Notes under the pieces: model-generated
The model's database searches: none
What the model saw: the letters and a program-made list of their open reading frames with translations, nothing else
What the model was told of the DNA's origin: nothing
Made by a program: the position numbers and the translations under genes
Assembly (NCBI RefSeq): GCF_910585425.1
Contig: NZ_CAJUCP010000024.1
Coordinates: 12,648 to 76,647 of the forward strand
Length of the DNA stretch: 64,000 bases
Origin: an uncultured Acetatifactor sp.
GTDB taxonomy: Bacteria > Bacillota > Clostridia > Lachnospirales > Lachnospiraceae
Direction of reading: 5' to 3'
Shown: positions 27,507 through 35,541 of the stretch, piece after piece
Layout: the number at the start of each line of letters is the position of its first letter
Position numbering within the stretch: the stretch's first letter is position 1

Positions 27507-27535
27507 TTGCATGGTCCCTCTCCTCCATGTATACT
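27507..27535 (+). promoter_or_regulatory. Promoter reading toward the PBECR4-like gene
   Basis: -35 TTGCAT (27507-27512) and -10 TATACT (27530-27535) with a 17-base spacer. Transcription would start about 315 bases before the gene's ATG, giving an unusually long leader. Confidence 0.6.
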
Positions 27536-27589
27536 ATAAGCAATAGAAGGGCTATATGCCTTTCATGTGGGCTGACACAAGAATCCGAA

Positions 27590-27677
27590 ATTCATTCCAG
27601 ACTTCGGGCGCTGGACGGTTGGCTGGCAACGGAAAAACCAGAGATTCATTCCAGACTTCGGGCGCTGGACGGTTGGC
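27590..27677 (+). repeat. 54-base tandem duplication upstream of the PBECR4-like gene
   Basis: A 34-base block beginning ATTCATTCCAGACTTCGGGC is identical at 27590-27623 and 27644-27677. The sequence between and after the copies is also similar, giving a 54-base period. Confidence 0.9.
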
Positions 27678-27858
27678 GGACAACAGAAAAATCAGTCAGG
27701 AAGAGGCGAGATTATCTGCTGCGGCAGGTAGATCGCCTTTTCGCATTTTATATAGGTAGCGATTAAATCTTGCCAAAAACCGGATAAACGGCATGACCGG
27801 CTGTGCTATGTAGTTGGCAAGAATTAAATGCCGTATATATATCTACAGGAGAACCATA

Positions 27859-28506
27859 ATGACGAAAAAAGAAGCGATTTCCATCATCACCAAGTGCGCC
27901 TCTCTATATGCCGCCAATCTATGCGACAGGCAGCTGGCTTTTGTCTATCGGAATGGCAATAATAGCCCGGCATTCCTGGAAGCCACCTTTCGAGCCAATA
28001 ATTTCCTGCACTTCACTGGCATCAAGCCCCCATCCGGCACAAAAGCAAATGCCTTCTACCGGAACGCAATCGACAGGCGCCTGAAAGAATCCGATATCCT
28101 CTTCAGAGAAAACCATACTACCGAGCTGAAACTCCAGGTTCTCCGCAACATCATGCTTATTGCCTATTCCGCCAGAATGATTGGCGATTATGCCGGCGCT
28201 CATGTGGATTTATATACGGAAAAGGTTACCGGCACCACCGCCGCGTGCCTCGGCCTCATAAAAGCCGGACAAAGCTACATACCAAATACGGTGTTGAAAG
28301 AAGATATACGTAATCTCATCCCAAATCCTCCCGGGAAAATCTTCGCCATTCTCCGAAAGCCGATCAGTCAGCCCCAGTACACGGAAATTACTTATCAAAG
28401 CCCCAAGCACAAGGTCAATATAAAAGCCTTTCCGCCGGACCTGATTCCCAAAATCGATGATCATCTGCTCTCACAGCTCTGTGCCTTACAGTCAGACCAG
28501 CATTAA
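27859..28506 (+). CDS. PBECR4-like domain protein (RelE/barnase-type nuclease fold family)
   Basis: 215 residues. The segment FLHFTGIKPPSGTKANAFYRNAIDRRLKESDILFRENHTTELKLQVLRNI (about 50-100; family landmarks FLHxTG, AFY, L and KLxVL) matches my recollection of the PBECR4 family, named for phage barnase-EndoU-colicin E5/D-RelE-like nucleases. The C-terminal half has YIPNTVLKEDIRN and PKHKVNIKAFPPDLIPKI, also family-like. I chose the ATG at 27859 (AGGAGA 7 bases upstream) over an in-frame start at 27814. It lies on the opposite strand to all surrounding genes and is less GC-rich by eye, which suggests transfer. Any nuclease or toxin activity is inferred only from the family name. No antitoxin was recognised. 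Confidence 0.65.
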   Translation: MTKKEAISIITKCASLYAANLCDRQLAFVYRNGNNSPAFLEATFRANNFLHFTGIKPPSGTKANAFYRNAIDRRLKESDILFRENHTTELKLQVLRNIMLIAYSARMIGDYAGAHVDLYTEKVTGTTAACLGLIKAGQSYIPNTVLKEDIRNLIPNPPGKIFAILRKPISQPQYTEITYQSPKHKVNIKAFPPDLIPKIDDHLLSQLCALQSDQH

Positions 28507-28561
28507 CCGCAGACGCCGCCCTCTCCCGAGGACCAGGCTGTCACGCGAAGCCCCACTCCCC

Positions 28562-29695
28562 TCACGCAATAATCTTCCCCATCCACCCCGCCAGCTCCTC
28601 CGGCGTCATGGCCCCCACGAAGGCCCCCATGTCCGAGAGGGTCTGGGCGGCGTTGCGGTCATAGTTGGGGTTGGCGTCCATGTCCAGGGCGGTGAGCACC
28701 ACCAGCTTCGCGCCGCTCTCGATGATTCCCTTCGCGGTGCTGTAGAGCCGCTGGTAGCCCCCGCCCTCGTAGAGGTCCGTCACCAGCACCACCATGGTCC
28801 GGAAGGGAAAATCAATCAGTCCCTCGCAGTACCCCAGGGCCCCGGCGATATTGGTGCCGCCGCCTAGCTGGACGCTCATCAGGGTCTCCACCGGGTCCTC
28901 CACATAGCCGCTTAAATCCACCACATTGGTGTCGAATATCACCAGCTTCGTGTCCAGCATGGGGAGCCTGGCGAATATCCCCGCCATGATGGCGCTGTGG
29001 ATGACGGAATCCAGCATGGAGCCGCTTTCGTCCACGCAGACGATCACCCTCCACTGGTTGTATTTCTTCATCCGCGAATTGAAATATACGTTTTTCAGTA
29101 CAAGCTGCTGCCGCTCCCTGTCATAGTTCTTCAGATTCCGCTGGATGGTCTTCTTCATGTCCAGGTTCCGGGCGGACTTTACCGGAGAGCTGGCGTTGCG
29201 GTTGATCTGCCCGAAAAAGGAGACACGCACCTCCTGCTCCAGCTTCCTGGCAATCTCCTCCGCCACTTTGCGCACGATTTCCCGGGCCAGGGAGAGCACC
29301 TCCCCCTTCATCATGTGCTTCAGCTCCAGGATGGTCTTCAAAAGCTCCTTGTTGGGCTCCAGCCTGCGCAGCACCTCCGGGTCTGTGAGCAGCTCCGTCA
29401 TGCCGTACTTTTCCAGGGCGTGGCGCTCCAGAATCTCCACCGTCCGCTTGGGGAACAGTTTCTTCACCTGGTGCAGCCAGTCCGGCACGGTGAGCTGTGA
29501 GCCGTCGCTGCCGCCCCCGCGGTCTTTCCGTATCTCCTGCTCGTCCCCGTACTCTCTGGAATACAGATAGTCCAGCACATTTTCCATGTCCATAAATTTT
29601 AGATTCACGGCCCCGGAGGAAAAAGGAATCTGCCCTGACGCATATTTCCCCAGCACCAGCCTCCAGCGGTTCAAAATCTCCTGTTCGTCTGCCAT
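28562..29695 (-). CDS. VWA domain protein (YehP-like)
   Basis: 377 residues, cytoplasmic. The N-terminal half is helical and charged (WLHQVKKLFPKRTVEILERHALEKYGM, about 75-110). The C-terminal half is a von Willebrand A domain with a complete metal-ion site: CVDESGSML (DxSxS), GGGTNIAGAL and LVTDLYEGG. VWA proteins of this kind act as adaptors for MoxR-type ATPases. E. coli YehP has almost the same length. AGGAGA lies 5 bases before the ATG. It is the third gene downstream of the MoxR ATPase on the same strand, separated from DUF5682 by an unusual palindromic element. Confidence 0.88.
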   Translation of the reverse strand: MADEQEILNRWRLVLGKYASGQIPFSSGAVNLKFMDMENVLDYLYSREYGDEQEIRKDRGGGSDGSQLTVPDWLHQVKKLFPKRTVEILERHALEKYGMTELLTDPEVLRRLEPNKELLKTILELKHMMKGEVLSLAREIVRKVAEEIARKLEQEVRVSFFGQINRNASSPVKSARNLDMKKTIQRNLKNYDRERQQLVLKNVYFNSRMKKYNQWRVIVCVDESGSMLDSVIHSAIMAGIFARLPMLDTKLVIFDTNVVDLSGYVEDPVETLMSVQLGGGTNIAGALGYCEGLIDFPFRTMVVLVTDLYEGGGYQRLYSTAKGIIESGAKLVVLTALDMDANPNYDRNAAQTLSDMGAFVGAMTPEELAGWMGKIIA

Positions 29696-29712
29696 TTTTA
29701 TCTCCTAATTGA

Positions 29713-29824
29713 GTCGCTGCGCGACGGCTCTAAAGAATAAAGTCCCTTCGGCGCACCTCTATGAGAGAAACTTTCATTCGAAAGTGCCTCATGAAAGTTC
29801 CTCTCGTGCGCCTTCGCGACTTTA
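29713..29824. repeat. Compound palindrome between VWA and DUF5682 genes
   Basis: A small hairpin GTCGC-TGC-GCGAC (29713-29725) stands beside a larger nested structure. Outer arms 29738-29756 and 29806-29824 match at 15 of 19 positions. Inner arms 29763-29777 and 29791-29805 (GAGAGAAACTTTCAT against ATGAAAGTTCCTCTC) match at 14 of 15. There is no T run on either side. It fills almost the whole intergenic space and may be a small repetitive element or a processed RNA hairpin. Confidence 0.75.
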
Positions 29825-29836
29825 CCGGCCAGCGCA

Positions 29837-32215
29837 TCAACGCTGCATTCGCGACTTCACAAAAGCATCCAGTTCTTTCCCATAAGCATACCAGTCCGGG
29901 TAGACCTCCTGCCGCTCCAGGATGTCTCTCTGGCCCTTTCCGTGGATTCCCGCGGCCATGGACGCGATCCTGTCGATCTCCCGGGGCGTGAAATAGGCGA
30001 AGGCCATACGCAGCTTGGGCAGCAGCTCCATGAATTCCTCCTCGGAAACCGCGCCGTAGAATCCGTCCAGCATCCGCAGGAACTGCTCTCCGATGAACAC
30101 CAGGTCCCTGGCCGTGAAGAACAGCCCTCTGAAGAACTGGGCCGTGGAGAACAGCTGCTCCCTGGTCCCGCTCAGATACCCCCTGCAGACCATCTCTATC
30201 TTTTCCGCCGTCTCCCGGCCGCTGCCGTAGAGGATGCCGTGGACGCAGCCGTTCAGGCCCGCGTTGATCTCCCCGTCCAGCGTCATCTTTTCCAAGACAG
30301 CATAGTAGTCATCTCTCTCCCGGCCCTCTGCCCCCTGCCGCCCCGTGACCCGGTACAGGAGCTTCACGGCGTTCATGCAGGGGTCCAGATCCTCGTCCTT
30401 GATCCTGGTCATGGAGGGCAGGAGGCCAATCAGTTTCCGGCAGCCGATGGAAATCAGCTCCCCGAATTCCAGCCCGGAGCCGTACAGCGTCTCCAGCTCC
30501 TCCATCATCATCAGGCTCTTTAAGGCCTCCGCCATGGAATAGAAATCCGTGTCCGCCAGCATCAGCTGGTGCACCCGGGAAAAGACTGTCTGCATCTGCC
30601 CCTGCAGTCCCATCTCGAAGACCCTGGTCAGCAGCAGGGCGCTCTCTTTGGCCCCCAGCTCCTTCTTCAGCTCCTCCTTCACCAGGCTCACCGCCGCCTC
30701 CTCAATGGTAGCGCCGTAGACCGACACCTCGATCAGGGCGGCGTCCACCTGGGCGTTCCATTTGTACTTCCAGATCTCCCGCATCAGGTTCCTGTCCTTT
30801 TTCAGCTGCAGGTTGGGGCCCTTTACCTTTTTGGCAAAGGCAGTGTCCAGGTAGAACATGCGGTTGAAGAACATGCTCTGCTGCCTGTGCCTGGGATTGG
30901 AAAATATGGACAGGGTGGACTCCGACTCCAGGGTGGAGGTTATCTTCAGACCGAACCGCCTGCACTCTCCCCGGAAATCGTGGAGTATGGGCGGCACGTC
31001 CGCCTGGGGGCACAGCGCGCCCACGGCGTTCCCCGTCATGAGCCCGCGCAGGATCCGTATGGGCGTGTCGGAGGCCAGATTGTACTCCCCTTTTACGAAG
31101 GAGGAGAGCACCGCGTCCTGCAGCTCGTAAGCCCCCGGCTCCCGCTTCCCCCGCAGCTCGGCCAGGCCCTTTGCCATGGCGCAGGCACAGATTTCGTCAT
31201 AGGTGGACAGATACCCCTCCCTGCGCCTGGTCTCCTTGCCCGATGCCACCACCATGTCCAGCACCGCGTCCTCATAAGGGGCATCGGATTCCGGCGCCCG
31301 CTCCCAGATTTTCTGGTAAAATCCGGGAAAGGGCATGCCGCTGGCGTAGCCGTTCAGGGCATCCGCCGCCTCCATGGAGTAGGGCATCAGGTACACGCCC
31401 TGGTCCTTTTCGGGAACCTTGCCGGTCTTGCCTTCTGCCCGCGCCGCTTCCTCTTCCCCTGCCAGCAGCGCCCGAAGCCCCGGCGTGTGGAAGCCCCCCG
31501 TGACCACCAGCACCGTGCCCCCTGTCCCTGCCAGCTCCCGGGCGTGCTCCCCAATCCGCTTCGCCATATGCGCCTCCCGGGCCAGGCATCCGTCCTCCTC
31601 CATGGATTCCCGGGGCGTGTTCTCCCTGGCCAGCCCGCAGTACACCAGCAGGTTGTCGAACCAGCGCTTGCTTTCATCCCGCATACCGTTCAGTTCGAAA
31701 TACTTCTCCCAGAACTCGTCGAAGCTGCGCAGCCCCGTCCGCTCGCAGAGCTGACGCAGATAGTCGTTTCGGGACAGCAGGTAGTCGTCGTTGTAATTGC
31801 TCTTCTCCTCTTCCTCCTTCCGCAGCCCCTTCCCCTCCCGGGAGGCCGCCAGGATGTCGCCGTAAGGCAGGTCGATGAAAGCCGTCCGGATCCCCAGCCG
31901 TTTTCCCGCCCGGAATGCCGCCAGCTCCGGCGAATAGTCCAGAAAGGGGTAATAGCATTTATAGCGCTCCCTGTCCTCCGAAATCCGCCCCGACTGGTCA
32001 TGGCAGGAATAATAGATGGCGAAGGGCGCCTTCGTCTCCTCATGCACCATCACCGGAATCAGGGAATCCGCATTGTCCGGCCCCTCCACCAGGATGACGT
32101 CCGGCCGCAGCTCCTCGATTGTCCGGTCCACATGGTACGCGCAGGCGGGACTGTGATGGCGGACCGGAAGCAGGATTATCTCAGCCATTTCCTTGCTTCG
32201 TAATATTCTTTCCAT
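29837..32215 (-). CDS. DUF5682 protein (YehM-like)
   Basis: 792 residues with no signal peptide or membrane helix. The N-terminal region reads ILLPVRHHSPACAYHVDRTIEELRPDVILVEGPDNADSL and is followed at about 235 by VLVVTGGFHTPGL. This pattern of paired His and VEGP/GGFHT motifs recalls the TraB/ChaN-like fold (my inference). The rest is mostly helical. The ATG at 32215 lies inside the end of the MoxR gene (40-base overlap) with AGAGG 7 bases before it; a second ATG at 32188 has a poorly spaced site. The overlap indicates translational coupling to the ATPase. E. coli YehM is similar in size. Confidence 0.85.
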   Translation of the reverse strand: MERILRSKEMAEIILLPVRHHSPACAYHVDRTIEELRPDVILVEGPDNADSLIPVMVHEETKAPFAIYYSCHDQSGRISEDRERYKCYYPFLDYSPELAAFRAGKRLGIRTAFIDLPYGDILAASREGKGLRKEEEEKSNYNDDYLLSRNDYLRQLCERTGLRSFDEFWEKYFELNGMRDESKRWFDNLLVYCGLARENTPRESMEEDGCLAREAHMAKRIGEHARELAGTGGTVLVVTGGFHTPGLRALLAGEEEAARAEGKTGKVPEKDQGVYLMPYSMEAADALNGYASGMPFPGFYQKIWERAPESDAPYEDAVLDMVVASGKETRRREGYLSTYDEICACAMAKGLAELRGKREPGAYELQDAVLSSFVKGEYNLASDTPIRILRGLMTGNAVGALCPQADVPPILHDFRGECRRFGLKITSTLESESTLSIFSNPRHRQQSMFFNRMFYLDTAFAKKVKGPNLQLKKDRNLMREIWKYKWNAQVDAALIEVSVYGATIEEAAVSLVKEELKKELGAKESALLLTRVFEMGLQGQMQTVFSRVHQLMLADTDFYSMAEALKSLMMMEELETLYGSGLEFGELISIGCRKLIGLLPSMTRIKDEDLDPCMNAVKLLYRVTGRQGAEGRERDDYYAVLEKMTLDGEINAGLNGCVHGILYGSGRETAEKIEMVCRGYLSGTREQLFSTAQFFRGLFFTARDLVFIGEQFLRMLDGFYGAVSEEEFMELLPKLRMAFAYFTPREIDRIASMAAGIHGKGQRDILERQEVYPDWYAYGKELDAFVKSRMQR

Positions 32216-33285
32216 AATCCGCCCTCTTTGCTGCTCTTGTCCCGGATCACCGTGTTGAAATACCCCTTCACCTTCTCCAGGTCGTCCTTGTTTTCCTTGG
32301 AGATCGCTCCCACCAGGTTCTGCACCAGGCTGTCCATGCCGATTGTCCCGTCCCCGTAGTAATAGCCCGTAATCATAGCCTGGTAGTACACCGACACCGC
32401 CTCCGCCGTGCTCATCACCGCCGACGGCCTGTCGATCCTGTGCCCGTAGGAGGAGACCCCCTCCCGCAGCTCGTGGTAGGTGGAGGCCAGGATCTCCGCC
32501 ACGTCCTCGTCCACTTCCATGGCTATATGGCTCTCCGCCGCCAGCTTCTCCACCTCGCTCACGATGATCCGCTTCTCCATCGCCGCCTCCCGCACGGGCA
32601 TCACCGTCTCAAAATTGAACCGGCGCTTCAGGGCGCTGCTCATCTCGTTCACGCCCTTGTCCCTGGTGTTGGCCGTGCCGATCACATTGAAGCCCGGCCT
32701 GGCGAAGAGGAACCCGTCGTCCCCCAGCTCCGGGACGTTGAGCACCTTGTCGGAAAGCACGCTGATCAGGCTGTCCTGGATCTCCGCGGGCGTCCTGGTG
32801 ATCTCCTCGAACCGGGTCAGTATCCCCTTCTCCATCCCCACGTAGAGAGGCGACGGCACCAGTGCCTCCCGGCTGGGCCCCTGGGCCAGCAGGAGCGCGT
32901 AATTCCAGGAATATTTTATCATATCTTCGGTAGTCCCCGCCGTGCCCTGGATGGTGTTGGTGCTGACCCCGCTGATGGCGGCGGAGAGCAGCTCCGAGAG
33001 CATGGTCTTGGCCGTGCCCGGCTCCCCCACCAGCATCAGGCCCCTGTTTCCCGCCAGGGTCACGATGCAGCGCTCCACCAGCGCGTCGTTGCCGAAGTAT
33101 TTCTTTTCTATGGTAAATTCTTTTCCGTCATGCCGTATAGGCTTCGAGCTCCCCAGGATGAAGGTCCGCACCGCCCTGGGGGACATCTGCCAGTTCTCCG
33201 GCCGGACGCCCGTATCGTTTGCCCTCAGCGCCTCCAGCTCCTCCCGGTATCGTATTTCCACTGGTGGCTTTATGTATTGTTCCAT
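32176..33285 (-). CDS. MoxR-family AAA+ ATPase, YehL type
   Basis: 369 residues. Walker A is GEPGTAKTMLSELL. The Walker B region reads EKGILTRFEEITRTPAEIQD, where the usual DE is replaced by EE as in the YehL subgroup as I recall it. Sensor 1 is VIGTANTRDKG and the arginine finger is ALKRRFNF. The C-terminal lid contains SSYGHRIDRPSAVMS. MoxR ATPases work with VWA proteins as chaperone-like remodelling machines. The ATG at 33285 has a perfect AGGAGG 7 bases upstream, better than an in-frame start at 33318. It is the first gene of the set, overlaps DUF5682 by 40 bases, and may also be read from the GH110 gene 70 bases upstream. Confidence 0.92.
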   Translation of the reverse strand: MEQYIKPPVEIRYREELEALRANDTGVRPENWQMSPRAVRTFILGSSKPIRHDGKEFTIEKKYFGNDALVERCIVTLAGNRGLMLVGEPGTAKTMLSELLSAAISGVSTNTIQGTAGTTEDMIKYSWNYALLLAQGPSREALVPSPLYVGMEKGILTRFEEITRTPAEIQDSLISVLSDKVLNVPELGDDGFLFARPGFNVIGTANTRDKGVNEMSSALKRRFNFETVMPVREAAMEKRIIVSEVEKLAAESHIAMEVDEDVAEILASTYHELREGVSSYGHRIDRPSAVMSTAEAVSVYYQAMITGYYYGDGTIGMDSLVQNLVGAISKENKDDLEKVKGYFNTVIRDKSSKEGGLWKEYYEARKWLR

Positions 33286-33355
33286 GTCTTTGCCTCCTGT
33301 TCTGCTATTTTTCCCCATCGTGCCGGACGCCTTCCCCTGCCGCCCGGCGGGGCGC

Positions 33356-35104
33356 TTATGATATAGAATCCGTATGCGAATCCTGCAGACATAACCCCGT
33401 CTGGTTCACATTGTTCCTGACCGCAAACCCATTGCAGCCGGTCAGGAAGACCTTCCCGCCTGCTTCCGGAAAGATGTTGTCCTCTACCCGGAAGCCCTTT
33501 GTTCCGACAGCCCTTATTTCCACAGCCTGTCCCGTAAACTTGTTCCCTGTCACAGCGATATTGGAATGAACTGTCTTCTCCGGATCCGCCGATACCGTCT
33601 GGGGATTGGAGTGAATCTGGGGAGCCTCCCCGTCCTCGAACAGGTTATCCCTTATGGTCATATCACGGATAAGCCCCGATTCGAACCATCCCCTGGCGTC
33701 ATCCTCCAGAAGGATCGAGGCCATCCCATGCTTCCGGAAGACATTCTTCTCAATGACCACCTTCCCCCGGGTCGTGCACAATATCCCCCGGGTGGGCACA
33801 TATTCCGACAGGTTGTTGCGGATGGTCACATTCGGCGTCCATGTGATATTTTCCACCGCATCGCCCCCTGCCCTGATTTCCTCCGGCAACGGCTCGCTCA
33901 GCGTCAGCTCGATATCGGTGTCATCCTTTCTGAGCCACCCCTTCACCGTATTCCGGTGGTAGGGAATCAGGTCGTCCCTGTCTATCAGCTCGATCTCATC
34001 CCCCGCCTCAAAGGCCTGGAATCCCCAGGTCTCCGGGTGCATGAACCGGACCGTCAGCTTCCGCTCCGCCCTGTCCGCCTCCAGGATCCGCAAGTGCGTC
34101 CCGTGGACATTGACGGTATCGTCATGGGCTCCGCTGAAATGGCTGTCCACGATGAGGATCTCGCCCCTGCAGCCCGACATCTGCACAAAATCCGCAAAAC
34201 TGGCGCAGGTCCTCCCCGTCTCCGGGCGGGGGGCGCATTCCAGACGGCGCAGGGTCAGGTTCTCCGAGTACTGCCCCACGATTCCCAGCCCGTGCATGAA
34301 ATGGAATCCGCAGTCCTCCAGGGTCACATTTTTGCTTCTATGGATGAAAGTCCCCACCTGATTGCGCATCCCGTCCCGCATCTGGTAGGTACAGCCCTCC
34401 CTGTAGCGGCTTCCCTCCGGAAATTCCATCTGCAGCACATTGTCCCCCAGGTCTGTGATGCCGCTTCCGTAGCCATACCATGCGACGCGCCTGAGTGTCC
34501 CCCTGTCCGGGTCCAGCTCCTGCAACAGATAGGCCTCCTTCTCCCAGTAACGCGCATTTCCATCGGCCAGCGTCCTCTCACCCTGCCACAGAATCGTGTC
34601 CGGTTTTCCGTCCCCATCCGCATCCTGCAGTCGGTACAGCGAATCCTTATGTACCTTTACCCGCACATAAGCGTCCGTTTTCGCGGTAACGGTATACTCT
34701 GATACTGTCGGCCGGGCATAATCCAGATTGAAATTGCGTATCACGATATCCTGGCAGCCGTCTATCAGGATGGGCGTCATCACCCCGTGCACCAGAAGCA
34801 GTGCGCCGCAGCCGTCTATGACGACATTTTTCATGTCCTTCATCCGGATGGCGCTCCATCTGACGCCCTCCGGATTCTCCGGTTTCTTCGCCGAATTGGT
34901 AATATAATATCCTTTGGCATAGTATGCGTTCTCGGGCCACACCTCGTATACCTTCCCCGCCTCGAACCGAATCGTTACGGCTCCCTCTTCCTTTTCCGCC
35001 CTCTCAATTGCCCTGCGGATCTCCGGGCCCGCATCCTTCCCCTGGCCCGGGTGCGCCACAGTGACGATTGTCACCGAATGCCCTTCTGTACTGTCCTCCC
35101 ACAT
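33356..35104 (-). CDS. GH110-type exo-alpha-1,3-galactosidase (beta-helix)
   Basis: 582 residues forming a right-handed parallel beta-helix. The block CGFHFMHGLGIVGQYSENLT at about 265, then CASFADFVQMSGCRG and FSGAHDDTVNVHGTHLRI at about 330, is characteristic of GH110, the family that removes terminal alpha-1,3-galactose as in blood group B antigen and linear alpha-Gal epitopes. The acidic DD of GAHDD is in the expected catalytic region. No signal peptide is visible, so it may be intracellular or not exported in the classical way. GAAGGAG lies about 10 bases before the ATG. The MATE gene upstream is divergent. Confidence 0.85.
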   Translation of the reverse strand: MWEDSTEGHSVTIVTVAHPGQGKDAGPEIRRAIERAEKEEGAVTIRFEAGKVYEVWPENAYYAKGYYITNSAKKPENPEGVRWSAIRMKDMKNVVIDGCGALLLVHGVMTPILIDGCQDIVIRNFNLDYARPTVSEYTVTAKTDAYVRVKVHKDSLYRLQDADGDGKPDTILWQGERTLADGNARYWEKEAYLLQELDPDRGTLRRVAWYGYGSGITDLGDNVLQMEFPEGSRYREGCTYQMRDGMRNQVGTFIHRSKNVTLEDCGFHFMHGLGIVGQYSENLTLRRLECAPRPETGRTCASFADFVQMSGCRGEILIVDSHFSGAHDDTVNVHGTHLRILEADRAERKLTVRFMHPETWGFQAFEAGDEIELIDRDDLIPYHRNTVKGWLRKDDTDIELTLSEPLPEEIRAGGDAVENITWTPNVTIRNNLSEYVPTRGILCTTRGKVVIEKNVFRKHGMASILLEDDARGWFESGLIRDMTIRDNLFEDGEAPQIHSNPQTVSADPEKTVHSNIAVTGNKFTGQAVEIRAVGTKGFRVEDNIFPEAGGKVFLTGCNGFAVRNNVNQTGLCLQDSHTDSIS

Positions 35105-35541
35105 AGCAAAAATGCTCCTTCCTCTGATTCAGCAGTGCTGTTTTCGTATTCATAGTACCATATCGGCCAAAATAAAGCTATATCTATTTCGAATTCAGCA
35201 ATGGTCTACTGAAATAACGCTCAATTTTTCATCCTTTCTGCGCAAAATAATTGTGCAGAATGCCGGAAAGATTTTTGTTGACAATCTCTGGCAATGAAAC
35301 TAAAATACATCTAAGAAAATACCAAAGCCATTTGGGTGGGTTCATCCCCACTATCCGTTACGCGTAAAGGAGCGCGGCAGCAGAGAAGGAATTTATCATC
35401 GCATATTGGGTCAAATTTTGTTTTTTGTCCAATGTAGATAAAATCTTCAAACAGCACATTGCCACCATCCCTTGCGCGGGAGGACTCGAATGCAGCTTTG
35501 GCTTTTTTTATGAAAAATTTTATGTCTGGCGGTGGGTGCAT
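35105..35541. other. 437-base AT-rich divergent intergenic region
   Basis: The gap between GH110 (minus) and MATE (plus) is clearly more AT-rich than its neighbours. It contains the MATE promoter at 35278 and a roughly 230-base leader. Small stems are visible, for example GTGGG-TTCAT-CCCAC near 35335 and ATTGG...CCAAT at about 35405-35435. A 76-codon open frame runs antisense at 35311-35541 but conflicts with the promoter, and I recognise no homologue, so it is not called a gene. Confidence 0.55.
35278..35306 (+). promoter_or_regulatory. Promoter of the MATE gene
   Basis: A perfect -35 TTGACA (35278-35283) and -10 TAAAAT (35301-35306) with a 17-base spacer. The start site would be about 230 bases before the ATG. 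Confidence 0.75.

Larger units (their letters stand above)
27365..27858. other. 494-base gap with promoter, repeats and stem
   Basis: The gap separates the divergent aldo/keto reductase and PBECR4-like genes. It holds a plus-strand promoter at 27507, a 54-base tandem duplication at 27590-27677, and an inverted repeat TCTTGCCAA (27768-27776) / TTGGCAAGA (27814-27822) just before the PBECR4-like gene. A 67-codon open frame at 27556-27759 with GAAGGG 6 bases before its ATG spans the duplication. Its translation is repetitive and looks like no protein I know, so I do not call it a gene. Confidence 0.6.

Noticed and set aside
27556..27759. 67-codon open frame before the PBECR4-like gene as a possible antitoxin
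   Set aside because: Open and with a ribosome site, but mostly made of the tandem duplication and without recognisable similarity. Kept only as a note on the leader.
27365..33355. A mobile element or prophage carrying the PBECR4-like gene
   Set aside because: No transposase, integrase, target duplication or phage structural gene is present, so transfer is only suggested by composition and orientation.
35311..35541. 76-codon antisense frame upstream of the MATE gene
   Set aside because: The composition looks protein-like, but it overlaps the leader downstream of a consensus promoter on the other strand and I recognise no family.
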